Source: Paraspadella gotoi
Lineage: Eukaryota > Chaetognatha
Length of the DNA stretch: 64,000 nucleotides
NCBI GenBank assembly: GCA_051294375.1
Contig: CM119264.1
Location: 7,442,151-7,506,150, forward strand
Reading direction: 5' to 3'
Shown here piece by piece: positions 38,286-50,958 of this stretch. The notes beneath the pieces are model-generated. The model was not told the origin of the DNA, ran no database searches, and was given only the letters and a program-made list of their open reading frames with translations. The translations under genes were made by a program, and so were the position numbers. Position 1 is the first letter of the stretch, and each line of letters begins with the position of its first letter.

Positions 38286-39331
38286 GCGAGATTCTTGACA
38301 GAAAGTCATTGCTAAAATGTCTATTAAAATGATAACGATTGGCCATTTCTTCGGATCGTCTTTTTTAGAGAACAAATAGCTGTCGTCGTCCTTGTCGTCG
38401 TCGACCAAGAATGGCGTTAAAAATGACAGGACATATCTATTGTCATTCTTTGAGGCGAAAAGATAATATCACACTTGTTTGGAATGTGATCTGACTCGAT
38501 TTAGTTGCTTTTAAGTCGGGATTTTTTTTCGTTGTACGCGAAAGTCCTAGTCGTTCTCGTTATTTTTATTACTCAAGCGAAGTCATCATGATTCTCTTGA
38601 AAAGCATTCATTTTAATCGCATATATTGACTCGCTCGTCATTACATTTGTCGTCGTCGTTGTCATCACTAACGTCGTCGTCATTATCTTCCTCATCATCC
38701 CTTTTCCTTAGAAGTTTCCTAACACGGGTCCGCGGTTCTCGACCTCGTCCGAGGTCACGGGGTCATCGAATCTCTTCCTCGGTCACGTGTCATAACACTG
38801 GACTGATTTCTCTCTTCCCGGAAATTGGCGATCATAGCCTCAGACCCATTTGGTTATTCTCCTCCACCTCGATAAATAATCCTCTTCTCGCGATCGCAAT
38901 TTTGTTAAATAAACTATATCATTCAATATGAAAATTTCAAAATTGGTCGTTTCATTATTTGTTCGATTTAAAAAAAAAATTTATTATATATATGATTTTG
39001 TCTATCTTTTAATAAATTTTATTATCTTTACTTTTTAGATATCTAAACCTACGTACGTAAATGTATTACATATCCAACCCATCGTTCTCATCGTGCTCTT
39101 AACGACTCTTCTTTCATTTTAAATCATCATCATTCACTCGTTTACCTCAGTCTCATAACAACAACAACGCCCATCACTAATTTCTCCTCACCCTCTCATT
39201 ATTCGAGTTTCTTTTCAGCTCGACTCACTTTTAACCTCACCTTCTGAATTTTGACCCTACGCCCTTTCTAATTAGACCTCCCGTGCATTCCTTTCTCCTT
39301 ATCCACGAATTTTTCCCTCCGTTGAACTCAC

Positions 39332-39500
39332 CCGCTGGTAAGTTGATCGTTGGCTTCGAAGTCGTGGAATTTTCTCCTCCTCTCCGTCCGCTCCTCTCTT
39401 CCTCTCTTCTGTCGTCGTTGTTGTCGTCGTTGTTGTTGTCGTGTTGTTGTTGTCGTCGAGGAGGGCGCCCCGTGGCCCCCGGCGTCGAATCACCCGCGGC
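39332..39500 (-). CDS. Mirror copy of the Thr-rich exon in the left arm
   Basis: Inverted copy of 43455-43623. The donor (ACCAGCGG|GTGAGTTC) is preserved, but the acceptor region reads TTCTTCCCGGCCGCGGGTG instead of TTCTTCCGCAGGCGGCG, so the 5' boundary cannot be placed in this arm. The ACN repeat differs in length by a few bases. Confidence 0.35.
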
Positions 39501-39547
39501 CGGGAAGAAGACGAGACGAGCTAGAAAACAAATGAGTCTCTCTCTTC

Positions 39548-39618
<71 letters not shown>

Positions 39619-39741
39619 TCTCTTCTCTTCTCTTTTCACTCTCTCATTCTCTCTGTGTTTTCTATTACCTCTTGTCTTTATTTTTTACCCCTCTCACTCT
39701 CTCTCTCTTATTTCCTCTATTTTTTCCCTCTCTCTCTCTCT

Positions 39742-39823
<82 letters not shown>

Positions 39824-41100
39824 TTGTCCCAATTCCGCTGATTTTCTTTCTCGTCTTCCCTCCCGTTGCCTCTCGTTTTGTTTTCCCTTTTTTTCTTCCC
39901 CCTCTCTCTCTCTCTTTTCTTTCTCTCTCTCCCTCTCTCTCTCTACATTTCCCTCTAATTGGCTTCGCTTTCTCCTCCTCGTTAACTTCTCCTCATGATT
40001 CTCCTTCTGGTTCTCATTAACATTAAAACCATCGACTTGTGCTTCTTATTTTATTCTTGTTCTTCTCAAAACCATTCCGTGTTTTCCCTTTCAAAATTTT
40101 CCAGTTTCCTTTTTCATAATCATTTCTTTCTTTCAACTCGAGCTCGTAGCTATTTCTTCTCCACTGATGGAATGTAAAGTTTTTTCTCTTTTTTTCAACT
40201 TTTTTTTTTAGCCTTTTTCTCGGCTTGCGTTTTTCCCTCCGAATTCGTGTTCTGTTCACAATTGTGTTTATATACATGTCTTAGCTATTCATCGGTAGCT
40301 AATTGCTTCCCACCTATTATCACCTCACAGTTATTCTTTTATTTCCTTTTCTCCTTCAATTTTTTCCCCTTTTTCTTCTTCGCAACTTTTTCCTTTCCTT
40401 TAGTTCCTTTACTTCCTTTACTTTCTATTTTTCTTTACTTTCTCCCTTCGCTTCTCTTCCTCTTTCCATCGGCAAATTTTCGCCGAGCCGCTCGCTCGAG
40501 CAAAACAAGTTTTTTTACATTTTCAGATAACAAGAGGGAAGAGGAGGAAGAGGGAGTAAATGAATAGCGAAATGGTCTGGAAGAGGTGGGTGGGGGGATG
40601 GAAGGGAAAGTGCTGAGGCAAAGAGTGAACTAATTAGGAAAAAAATAGGGTTAGAAACTTAGTTAAGAGGGGCGGGAGGCGATTAAGAAAAAAAAGGGCT
40701 GTAAAGAATTTTAAGTTGCGGGATCATGATCGGACAATTAACAACCAGCCGAACGCAGTATTGAGTTCAACAACGAAAAATGAACCAAACGTAATATTCT
40801 TAATTAGATCCTTGATGCGAAACTATTATTTGTTCTCGGTGTTATTTGTAGAATCGGCGCTTTGAATATTTTATTTTTTTCCATATTTTATTTGGTTTTT
40901 TTTTTCACTGACTTACACGGTCAGTATAAATCAATTGTATGTAAACCTTTTACAAAAAAAAAAAAAAAAAAAAATCGAAAAAGTTTATGGCTTCTCCCTT
41001 CTCTTCTGAATTTCATGTTCCGCCCAGATGAAAAAATAAAATGGCAGGACCAACCCGCCAAAATAATCTTCTCATTGTAAATTCGAGAAAACTGCCTCAT

Positions 41101-41197
<97 letters not shown>

Positions 41198-41329
41198 TCC
41201 TTTCAAGAAAAAACGCAATTCTCTCTCTTTCAATCTTTCCCCGGCGCGACGTCTTTGAAAAGCATCGACGCCCGGGAGGGAGAGGGGCGTCGTCGTCGTC
41301 GTCGTCGTCGTCATCGTCTTGGAAACCAA

Positions 41330-41343
41330 GTTGTCATGGCAAC
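41330..41343. promoter_or_regulatory. RFX X-box-like motif, left of palindrome centre
   Basis: GTTGTCATGGCAAC fits the RFX consensus GTHNYYATRRNAAC at all defined positions and is one base from a perfect 14-bp palindrome. It lies about 100 bp from the palindrome centre, upstream of the outward-facing candidate gene copies. Confidence 0.45.
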
Positions 41344-41462
41344 TAAAAAAGCCTTTCGTCAAACAAATTAGCGAGTCGACCCGAGAAAGTTAGGAAAAAT
41401 GAAGACAAGAACCCCTTCTCCGACGCGGAGCGGGGAAACATTAACGCCAGAGAGAGAAGAGG

Positions 41463-41515
<53 letters not shown>

Positions 41516-41598
41516 GCGTCGGAGAAGGGGTTCTTGTCTTCATTTTTCCTAACTTTCTCGGGTCGACTCGCTAATTTGTTTGACGAAAGGCTTTTTTA

Positions 41599-41612
41599 GT
41601 TGCCATGACAAC
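41599..41612. promoter_or_regulatory. RFX X-box-like motif, right of palindrome centre
   Basis: GTTGCCATGACAAC is the mirror of 41330-41343 and also fits GTHNYYATRRNAAC. It is followed by a (GAC)n run at 41624-41655 mirrored at 41288-41312. Confidence 0.45.
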
Positions 41613-41782
41613 TTGGTTTCCAAGACGATGACGACGACGACGACGACGACGACGCCCTCTCCCTCCCGGGCGTCGATGGCTTTTCAAAGACGTCGCGCCG
41701 GGGAAAGATTGAAAGAGAGAGAATTGCGTTTTTTCTTGAAAGGAAGGAGATCGAGAGAGAGAGAGAGAGAGAGATCGAAGAG

Positions 41783-41854
<72 letters not shown>

Positions 41855-43133
41855 ATGAGGCAGTTTTCTCGAATTTACAATGAGAAGATTATTTTGGCGG
41901 GTTGGTCCTGCATTTTATTTTTTCATCTGGGCGGAACATGAAATTCAGAAGAGAAGGGAGAACCATAAACTTTTTCGATTTTTCTTTTTTTTTTTTTTTT
42001 GTAAAAGGTTCACATACAATTGATTTATACTGACCGGTGTAAGTCAGTGAAAAAAAAAAACCAAATAAAATATGGAAAAAAATAAAATATTCAAAGCGCC
42101 GATTCTACAAATAACACCGAGACAAATAATAGTTTCGCATCAAGGATCTAATTAAGAATATTACGTTTGGTTCATTTTTCGTTTGTTGAACTCAATACTG
42201 CGTTCGGCTGGTTGTTAATTGTCCGATCATGATCCCGCAACTTAAAATTCTTTACAGCCCTTTTTTTTTCTTAATCGCCTCCGCCCCTCTTAACTAAGTT
42301 TCTAACCCTATTTTTTTCCTAATTAGTTCACTCTTTGCCTCAGCACTTCCCTTCCATCCCCCCACCCACCTCTTCCAGACCCATTTCGCTATTCATTTAC
42401 TCCCTCTTCCTCCTCTTCCCTCTTGTTATCTGAAAATGTAAAAAAACTTGTTTTGCTCGAGCGAGCGGCTCGGCGAAAATTTGCCGATGGAAAGAGAAGA
42501 GAAGCGGAAGGGAGAAAGTAAAGGAAAAATAGAAAGTAAAGGAAGTAAAGGAACTAAAGGAAAGGAAAAAAGTTGCGAAGAAAGAAAAAGGGGAAAAAAT
42601 TGAAGGAGAAAAGGAAATAAAAGAATAACTGTGAGGTGATAATAGGTTGGGAAGCATTAGCTACCGATGAATAGCTAAGACATGTATATAAACACAATTG
42701 TGAACAGAACACGAATTCGGAGGGAAAAACGCAAGCCGAGAAAAAGGCTAAAAAAAAAAGTTGAAAAAAAGAGAAAAAACTTTACATTCCATCAGTGGAA
42801 AGAAATAGCTACGAGCTCGAGTTGAAAGAAAGAAATGATTATGAAAAAGGAAACTGGAAAATTTTGAAAGGGAAAACACGGAATGGTTTTGAGAAGAACA
42901 AGAATAAAATAAGAAGCACAAGTCGATGGTTTTAATGTTAATGAGAACCAGAAGGAGAATCATGAGGAGAAGTTAACGAGGAGGAGAAAGCGAAGCCAAT
43001 TAGAGGGAAAATGTAGAGAGAGAGAGGGAGAGAGAGAAAGAAAGAGAGAGAGAGAGGGGGAAGAAAAAAGGGAAAACAAAACGAGAGGCAACGGAGGGAA
43101 GACGAGAAAGAAAATCAGCGGAATTGGGCAAAC

Positions 43134-43140
43134 AGAGAGA

Positions 43141-43230
<90 letters not shown>

Positions 43231-43322
43231 GAGGAAATAAGAGAGAGAGAGTGAGAGGGTAAAAAATAAAGACAAGAGGTAAAGAAAACACAGAGAGAAT
43301 GAGAGAGTGAAAAGAGAAGAGA

Positions 43323-43395
<73 letters not shown>

Positions 43396-43417
43396 AGAGA
43401 GAGAGAGAGAGAGAGAC
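43134..43417. repeat. (GA)n clusters
   Basis: Several long GA tracts separated by GAGGAAATAAGAG-like interruptions; mirror of the CT clusters at 39537-39830. Confidence 0.9.
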
Positions 43418-43454
43418 TCATTTGTTTTCTAGCTCGTCTCGTCTTCTTCCGCAG

Positions 43455-43623
43455 GCGGCGTTGATTTCGACGCCGGGGGCCACGGGGGCGCCCTCCTCGA
43501 CGACAACAACAACGACGACAACAACAACGACGACAACAACGACGACAGAAGAGAGGAAGAGAGGAGGCGGACGGAGAGGAGAAAATTCCACGACTTCGAA
43601 GCCAACGATCAACTTACCAGCGG
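43455..43623 (+). CDS. Candidate exon of an unrecognised gene, Thr-rich
   Basis: Preceded by a good acceptor (TTCTTCCGCAG) and followed by a good donor (GCGG|GTGAGT). Two frames are open. The frame starting at the first base gives AALISTPGATGAPSS, then about 16 threonines, then a basic stretch and STTSKPTINLPAG; it looks like a mucin-type stalk and ends in phase 1. The alternative frame gives an acidic Asp/Asn repeat (DDNNNDDNNN) ending FHDFEANDQLTSG in phase 2. The next exon joins the Thr frame if the left palindrome arm's reading of it is right, and the acidic frame if the right arm's is. Mirror copy: about 39332-39500, minus, where the acceptor is garbled. Family not recognised. Confidence 0.45.
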
Positions 43624-43889
43624 GTGAGTTCAACGGAGGGAAAAATTCGTGGATAAGGAGAAAGGAATGCACGGGAGGTCTAATTAGAAAGGGCGTAGGG
43701 TCAAAATTCAGAAGGTGAGGTTAAAAGTGAGTCAAGCTGAAAAGAAACTCGAATAATGAGAGGGTGAGGAGAAATTAGTGATGGGCGTTGTTGTTGTTAT
43801 GAGACTGGAGGTAAACGAGTGAATGATGATGATTTAAAATGAAAGAAGAGTCGTTAAGAGACACGATGAGAACGATGGGTTGGATATGT

Positions 43890-44664
43890 AATACATTTAC
43901 GTACGTAGGTTTAGATATCTAAAAAGTAAAGATAATAAAAATTTATAAAAGATAGACAAAATCATATATATAATAAATTTTTTTTTTAAATCGAACAAAT
44001 AATGAAACGACCAATTTTGAAATTTTCATATTGAATGATATAGTTTATTTAACAAAATGCGATCGCGAGAAGAGGATTATTTATCGAGGTGGAGGAGAAT
44101 AACCAAATGGGTCTGAGGCTATGATCGCCAATTTCCGGGAGAGAGAAATCAGTCCAGTGTTATGACACGTGACCGAGGAAGAGATTCGATGACCCCGTGA
44201 CCTCGGACGAGGTCGAGAACCGCGGACCCGTGTTAGGAAACTTCTAAGGAAAAGGGATGATGAGGAAGATAATGACGACGACGTTAGTGATGACAACGAC
44301 GACGACAAATGTAATGACGAGCGAGTCAATATTGCGATTAAAAATGAATGCTTTTCAAGAGAATCATGATGACTTCGCTTGAGTAATAAAAATAACGAGA
44401 ACGACTAGGACTTTCGCGTACAACGAAAAAAATCCCGACTTAAAAGCAACTAAATCGAGTCAGATCACATTCCAAACAAGTGTGATATTATCTTTTCGCC
44501 TCAAAGAATGACAATAGATATGTCCTGTCATTTTTAACGCCATTCTTGGTCGACGACGACAAGGACGACGACAGCTATTTGTTCTCTAAAAAAGACGATC
44601 CGAAGAAATGGCCAATCGTTATCATTTTAATAGACATTTTAGCAATGACTTTCTGTCAAGAATC

Positions 44665-44725
<61 letters not shown>

Positions 44726-44899
44726 TTGATATATTCATCCCCTTGTATTGTTTTCTCGTTGCCAAATTGGAAGGGGAAAAAATGATAACGCGAAAGAGTA
44801 TAGTATGGAGGGCGTTTTAGGTCTCCATAGTAGGAGATATATGTTGAAAGATAGAAAGACTGAAAGAAAGATAGAAAGAAAGTAAGAAAGAAAGATAAA

Positions 44900-44983
<84 letters not shown>

Positions 44984-45053
44984 AAAAAATAGAAAAAGAA
45001 AGAGAGAAATAAAGAAAGAAAAAGAAAATAGAGAGAGGATTTTCTTTCCACAG
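43890..45053. other. Presumed intron of the palindrome gene, with acidic open stretches
   Basis: Between the two better exons lie two open stretches: about 44180-44370 (RKLLRKRDDEEDNDDDVSDD onward, ending in a stop) and 44546-44670 (VDDDKDDDSYLFSKKDDPKK then a hydrophobic run). Neither has convincing splice sites on both sides, so I leave them as intron. (CT)n follows at 44668-44722 and (GAAA)n at 44870-44985. Confidence 0.3.
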
Positions 45054-45172
45054 ACGACAGTACGTGGAGGTTTCTCTGATGAAGGCCGAACAAGAGGATC
45101 AAGTGAGAAGAGAGAGAAACATCACGGTGGAGGACGAGTTCGATTCCATCGCACCTTCTTACACCACCAAAG
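45054..45172 (+). CDS. Candidate exon of an unrecognised gene (YVEVSLMKAEQEDQV)
   Basis: Acceptor TTTCTTTCCACAG and donor ACCAAAG|GTGAGTC bound an exon reading YVEVSLMKAEQEDQVRRERN followed by ITVEDEFDSIAPSYTTK. The region between the sites has balanced codon use unlike the AT-rich and GA-rich surroundings. A second donor in the same phase lies 69 bp further on (45241, GTCAAAG|GTAAGTC), with the frame open in between. The left-arm copy (37898-37778, minus) reads DDKYVEVSLMK at the start, one base longer, which restores phase with the Thr-rich exon; it also carries an extra C later that breaks its own frame. No protein family recognised; charged and probably non-membrane. Confidence 0.55.
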
Positions 45173-46258
45173 GTGAGTCAGCGTGGGAAAAGAGATTTCA
45201 ATCCAACCAAAAAGTCAAATCCTCCAATTTCAACGTCAAAGGTAAGTCGTTTCGGCCTCTTCCTTTAAATAGGAACTGAACAAACTGTTAGGCATTCCTG
45301 GATAATCAACAAAGCATTTTTCATAATATGAAAATGATATCTAACGCCTCGAAACGTTATGAAGGCTACACTTACTTGGATGGCCCAAATCTACCACTTT
45401 CTTCTTCTTCTTCTTTTTTTTCATCCTTACCCTATTAAACTCACCTTTCCTCTCCCTTCGTCTTCCTTAGAAATCTTTGCGAACCTACCTTAAGCTTTGC
45501 CCCCTGGTTACCTTCCTATTTTCACTCCTCTCTCACTTCTTTCCTTTCCTTTCTCTACCTCGTTTAAAATTCCTACCTTCTAGAATCTAGACCCAATAAG
45601 TTAAGTCCCCCCTCCGACAAGCTTTTCATATTATAATTACATTTTGCAAATTTGTAAATCAAAACAGGTCGACTCATTATTTTTTTCAGCTTCCTACCTC
45701 TCACTTTCCTCTTTCCTCTCTTTCCTGAATTAAGCAACTGCCCTTATTTGGTCATCAAATTATCATTCTCAATGATTATCTTCCTGCATTAATATGACCA
45801 TTTGTTATTTAAACCTTGTAGTATTTTGTTGTAGTTGTTATGACTCAAGACTCTCACAGTTTCTCTCTCGTTTCCTTTTCATTTTTTTTTCTTGTCTTCA
45901 TGTTATGGAGCGCGGAGGGGATTTGAAGCCAAAATGAAAATCCTAAAAGATTTTTAACTTTTCTTTTTTTCTGCGGATTTTTTTTTTTTTTTTCGCCCGC
46001 AGAGCGAAAAATCTGTTTTTCCGTCAACACGAGAGAAAAAAAAAATCCTTAATCCCAGAGAATTTAAAATCCTGTCCCTCGAAGGTGGAATTCGAAAAAA
46101 GCGAAGAATTTTACGGAAAATTTCTTGTTTCTCTTTAAAAAAAAAAAAGAGGAATATCTCTAAAAGAAGGGAACGAAAATGGGGGCTCGGGAAGGAGAAT
46201 AAGAAAAGAAATAAATGGAACGAAAGCTCGAATAGTTTGTTAAGACTAAGAGTGCCAG

Positions 46259-46299
46259 TCTCCGTCGTTGCGATTCCTCAACACGGGACGGGACCCGAG
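46259..46299 (+). CDS. Possible short exon, phase-compatible
   Basis: AGTGCCAG acceptor and CCCGAG|GTAAGT donor enclose 41 nt. Joined in phase to the 45054 exon it reads VSVVAIPQHGTGPE. The left arm has one more T here (CTCCGTTCG), which would change the frame, so the reading is uncertain. Confidence 0.3.
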
Positions 46300-46510
46300 G
46301 TAAGTTGGACGAGGGTCAAAATGTCAGGCTCACCCGGACGCCTCTGATTTATCATCGCGATAAAAACGCTGACATCTCCCCAAGACTAATTTATCAGCGC
46401 GATAAACGATTATATAACACTGCGCTGACAAATTTATTGGGGTGATAAACTCGCGATATCACGCTCGCTCGTTAATTCTCTATCCTCCACTTTTTTATTC
46501 TGTGTGTGTT

Positions 46511-46659
<149 letters not shown>

Positions 46660-46685
46660 TCTTTCGTTTATGCTCCTCGACGCAG

Positions 46686-46700
46686 AACTGGAAAGAGCTC
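46686..46700 (+). CDS. Possible 15-nt microexon
   Basis: CTCCTCGACGCAG acceptor and a strong donor (GTAAGTATT) bound AACTGGAAAGAGCTC, read NWKEL in phase 0, matching the phase-0 end of the candidate exon at 46299. A 140-bp CT tract lies just upstream. Supported only by splice-site quality and phase. Confidence 0.25.
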
Positions 46701-47151
46701 GTAAGTATTACGCTACTTTTTTTTTATCTTCCCATTATTTAATTTCCTTTCGTCTTCGATTTCTTCTCTTAGTATTTCATTTCTTATGTTTCATTATTTA
46801 ACTTTTTTTTAAATTTTTTTTTCACATTAAAGAGTGTTTGTATGGTAATTTCCTGTTTCTCTTATCGACTTTAATTTCGTGACCTTAACTTACTTTTTCA
46901 TGAGACTTTTCTCAACTGATTCTTTTTCGCTAAAATGATCTTTCGATGCCAATTTTCCCAACGAAAAAGTCCAAAGAATCAAGGACTATTTACAAGTTAA
47001 AAAGCAGGTCAAAGGACAATGACCTGAAAAAAAAATCTAGATACGACAAAAGCCTTAGAATAAAGTATAATTTTTGTTAAAAAAACCTGATTCATGTTGT
47101 AAAATACCTTGACCTTTCCTTTTACTAGAGATGAGAGAGAGATTGAGAGAC

Positions 47152-47195
<44 letters not shown>

Positions 47196-47822
47196 CTGGA
47201 GAGCATTAAGGCCGCGAGAATGACGGAGAATGTGAATAAAACAATGAGAATGATACCGAATTTTACAGGATCCATAAACAGATAAAAGGAAAAAGCACCA
47301 GAGAGAAATTAAACCGGTCCAAAGAAAAAGAAGGAAAAACAAGAAATAAAAAATAAAGAAAGAAAGAGTTGAATGAAGAGGCGCAAGAATAGTGGAGCTC
47401 TAATCGTAAAAAGAAAAAAATATCGAGGAGCGATCCGCCCGACACTTCTCTCTCTCACCCTCGCTCGATTCTGCCCGTCATTTTCACGACTCCGCCCGTC
47501 TTCAGTCTGAGAATGGCTAAATTCTGCCCGACACTTTCACGGTAGTGCCACTCAAATATTAATGACAGTCGTACAATTATTTATAAAAAAGTGTTCTTTA
47601 AAACTTTAAATTAAACTCTTCTTCCTAAAATTTTAGCTAATTTGTCCGAAAAGAATCAGCACTCTTTCCAAACACACTTACCAATCCTTCCAACCTGACA
47701 CTCTCGTAACTCACCCCCACGCCCATCTCTCTCTTGATTATTCGAAGAACTTAAATTTTATGGTTTTTTTCTCATCACATTACATGGGTTAGGGAGGAAT
47801 ATAATTTAACAAGAACGGTAAT

Positions 47823-48090
47823 TCCAATGTGTTGCGCCGCAGTGACTTTATATTCGTGTGATCACATTCTGTCTTTTATTCCTTATAGTTTTAGGAATTC
47901 CTGAAGGCGGCGCGAGCAGTCTCTTAGATTTGAGTTTTTTTTCTGTCTTAACAAATGAGCAACCAACTATAGGCATTAGGCAAAGTATCTCTCTGTCGGA
48001 CCGACCGACAGAGGGACCGACCGACTGACAGACGGACGGACCGAATAGTGACTTATAAAGTTGCTCCGCGAGTACTCGCGGCGCAACTAA
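47823..48090 (+). mobile_element. Hairpin-ended element, copy 3 (0.27 kb)
   Basis: Begins TCCAATGTGTTGCGCCGCAG and ends with a 30-nt hairpin at 48059-48088 (arms AGTTGC and GCAACT around CCGCGAGTACTCGCGG), then CTAA. Mirror of copy 2 within the palindrome. A 5' TC and a 3' hairpin followed by CTAA resemble a non-autonomous Helitron; no coding capacity. Confidence 0.6.
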
Positions 48091-48119
48091 AAAAAATGAT
48101 AACGATCACCACGAACAAA

Positions 48120-49653
48120 AGTTAGTAGTAGATACTTTACTTCGTGCACATCCTTTTCTTCTTTTATCTTTCACATAACTGCAAATCAAGTCTTTTCCCG
48201 TTTTTCGCTTAATTCTCTTGCTTTTTTTAATCACAATCTTTTTTCCTTACCTAGGACTAAGCTCTGACGAAAAAAGTCAGAGGTTTTTTTAATATATTCT
48301 TTGACCGGCCAATGTAGAATGATGGCAATATTGCTATTTTTAAGTTTCAAAAAAATCCGACAATAAATATAGAAAATATTAACCAAAATCTTCGGAAAAT
48401 TCACCCCTTCTTTGGAAGATTTTCGCCATATTAAGATTTTTTCCGAATCTGACTCCCGGTTGAAAACTCTTAGAATTCCGATCGTTAGCTCCTCTTTTAC
48501 TTTTACTTTAAATAAAAATTTCACCAAAATGGACTAATTCACTTTACCATGATCGTATCATATTAAAATAAACCAAATGAAATGTAAAGAAAAAATTTTG
48601 AGAGCCCTTCAGACATATTACTATCGGATTCCTGAATTCGAAGTTTATTGTAAAATGACAACATACCTTAAATGCGTTGACATTGTATTGTAGTTGAGAA
48701 ATCCTTTATTTTATTATATATAAAAATTGCGTAAAAAATATTTTCCCGAGCAGACCAGTCCATTTGAATAGGATGGTTCGATGTCAAAATGATGGTTATT
48801 TGTCAAGAGAAAAAAAATGCGAGCCCTTGAGATGTAACAGGATCGGAATCGAGTGTTTTTACATCTATTTTTTACCTGAATTTTTCCCAGGGGCGTTGAC
48901 ATTATTTGGTAGTCAGATTTTAACAAAAATCTCCATTGAAAAAGTCTTCCTCGATTTCTAAGAACGACGTAGACTCCTACCTTACCAAATTTAAGGCCCA
49001 AATCGACTTTTTTCAACTGCCTATAATTTCTATATATATTCTTTAAACTGTTTTTTACCTCACTCTCACGCCGATGTTAAGTTTCCACATTGCCAAATGA
49101 CTCCCTTAAGTTTCTACTTTCTAAACGTTTTCTTATCAAATATACTCTCTCGTCTCTATAATCTCTACTCTCTCAGCCCCTTAAATTCCCATTGTACCAT
49201 AAACTCTCTATTTTCATTCTCTTCTTTTCCTTTCTTTTCGCCCTCTTCTTTCTCTCTCTTTTTTCAACCTTTTTTTTTAAATTCCTTTTTATTCTAAACA
49301 TATCCATCTTTTTTTCACCCCACAACATAAGCTCTTCTCATACCCCAATCGTCTATTTTTCACCACCCCCTCCCTCTTTTCCTCGCCAGCCCCCTTCCGT
49401 CTCGCCCTTTTCTCCACCCCACTCAGAATTCCCGGGAAAACCGAGTTTCCACGAGACAACGCAAATAAAACTCCTATGAAAGCGAGAATTAACTCGAGAA
49501 AGATAAAAAAAAAGTTGAGAATGAAGAGAATGGAAGAAAGATAGAACAAGGGTAGAAAAAAAAAAGAAAGACAAAAAATAAAGTAAGAAAGACTGAAAGA
49601 AAGGACTAAAGATAAAAAAGCAAATAAGCTAGAGGATAGAACAAAAGAAATAT

Positions 49654-49743
<90 letters not shown>

Positions 49744-50908
49744 TAATAAAATAGAGAAAAGAAACAAAGATAAAGAATAAGAAAATGCAATGGTTTGAAA
49801 AATTCTGAGCCTCAACGAAAAAAAGAAAAAAAAGAAAATAGTTTTAAAGAAAAGAGAAAGAAAAATGGTTGAGACATGAAGGGACTTGAAGGGTGTTAGA
49901 ATGAGAACGAATGAGAGAGAAAAGGGAGAAGCGACACGCGGTCGCGAGCAAGCGAAGTGAGTGAGCATGGGACAGGAGCATGGCGATGGGACATGGGCGA
50001 GGATAGGGTGAGGATAGTTTGAAATGGGAAGGGAATGGGTCGTGTTCTCTTTTTTTTCAGATGAATTCTTGAGGCGAGCCAAAAGAAAAAGAAGAAAGAA
50101 AAAGAAGAAAAAAGAAAAGAAGCGACTTTTATTTTTTTCTCCTGAAAAAAAAAAGGCAATAGACCAAGAGGTGATTTAGCTTAAGGCGATGCGAGCAACG
50201 TTGTTACATTACGAGTTGGCATTGCGAGAGCGGACCGACGGGTCAGTCTCACCAGTAATAATCTAACGCGAGCCACGGGACAGAAGCGCTTGCAGGGGTG
50301 AGAGAGCGAGCGGCCGTGCACATGGGAAAGGGTCATGAGCAGAAGTAAGGTCGGGAGAGGCAATAGCACTCTCCAACGTCTCACCACAAAGACGAAACTA
50401 AAAGCTTTTAAATGCACATTTGATAAGCCACGTTTTTGCTTAGTTGTTTCAATTTGCCAACCATTCATATTTTTGACGAGTACGAAATTCTATACACTGG
50501 GGAGACTTGTCCAGCAATCAAAACAATGGAACAGCCTATGCCATACGGTAAATAACGCATGGAAAACTTAGCTTCATTCTGCTGCTTTTTTAGACCAGCA
50601 TCGCCAGGCAGCTTTTTCCATCACCGTGAAAGTTGCTCCATTTCCAACTCGACGAATCACCAATCCATGAACGGTGAGTGAAACGGAGTGTGGAGAAGAA
50701 AGGAGGCTAAACCTCTTGTCTTTCGCTCACTCGATCACTCTCTCTCTCTCTCTTTCTTTCTCCTGTAAAAGAAAGGATGTTAAAAAAACTCCTCGTCTTA
50801 GGCGGCCGATTCTCTCGAAATGAGGTGGGTTATGTTCAAGAGTTTCGGGGGCCCGTTTAAGACATTCGACTCCTGGGGCCTCAGACTGCCCATCGATGAG
50901 GCTATAAA

Positions 50909-50958
<50 letters not shown>

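Larger units (their letters stand above)
34817..41426. repeat. Left arm of a 13.3-kb palindrome
   Basis: Inverted copy of 41516-48119. Matching landmarks run the whole length: hairpin element 34849/48089, the (GA)n tract 36353/46655, exon sequence 37778-37898/45054-45172, the CCTCGGACGAGG-region near 38740/44205, and the X-box-like site 41330/41599. The arms differ by scattered 1-3 bp indels and by microsatellite length. The left arm starts 6 bp after an N gap, so the palindrome may extend beyond the assembled contig. Confidence 0.9.

Noticed and set aside
39283-40020. 245-codon plus-strand frame
   Set aside because: Mostly Ser/Leu from CT repeats; the opposite strand carries the better-supported exon.
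42960-43421. 153-codon minus-strand frame
   Set aside because: CT-repeat translation, as for the other long SLSL frames at 35567, 36202, 46442 and 44656.
45060-45110. Hammerhead motif at CTGATGAAGGCCGAAC
   Set aside because: It lacks the GAAAC and cleavage triplet at the right spacing; it is exon sequence.
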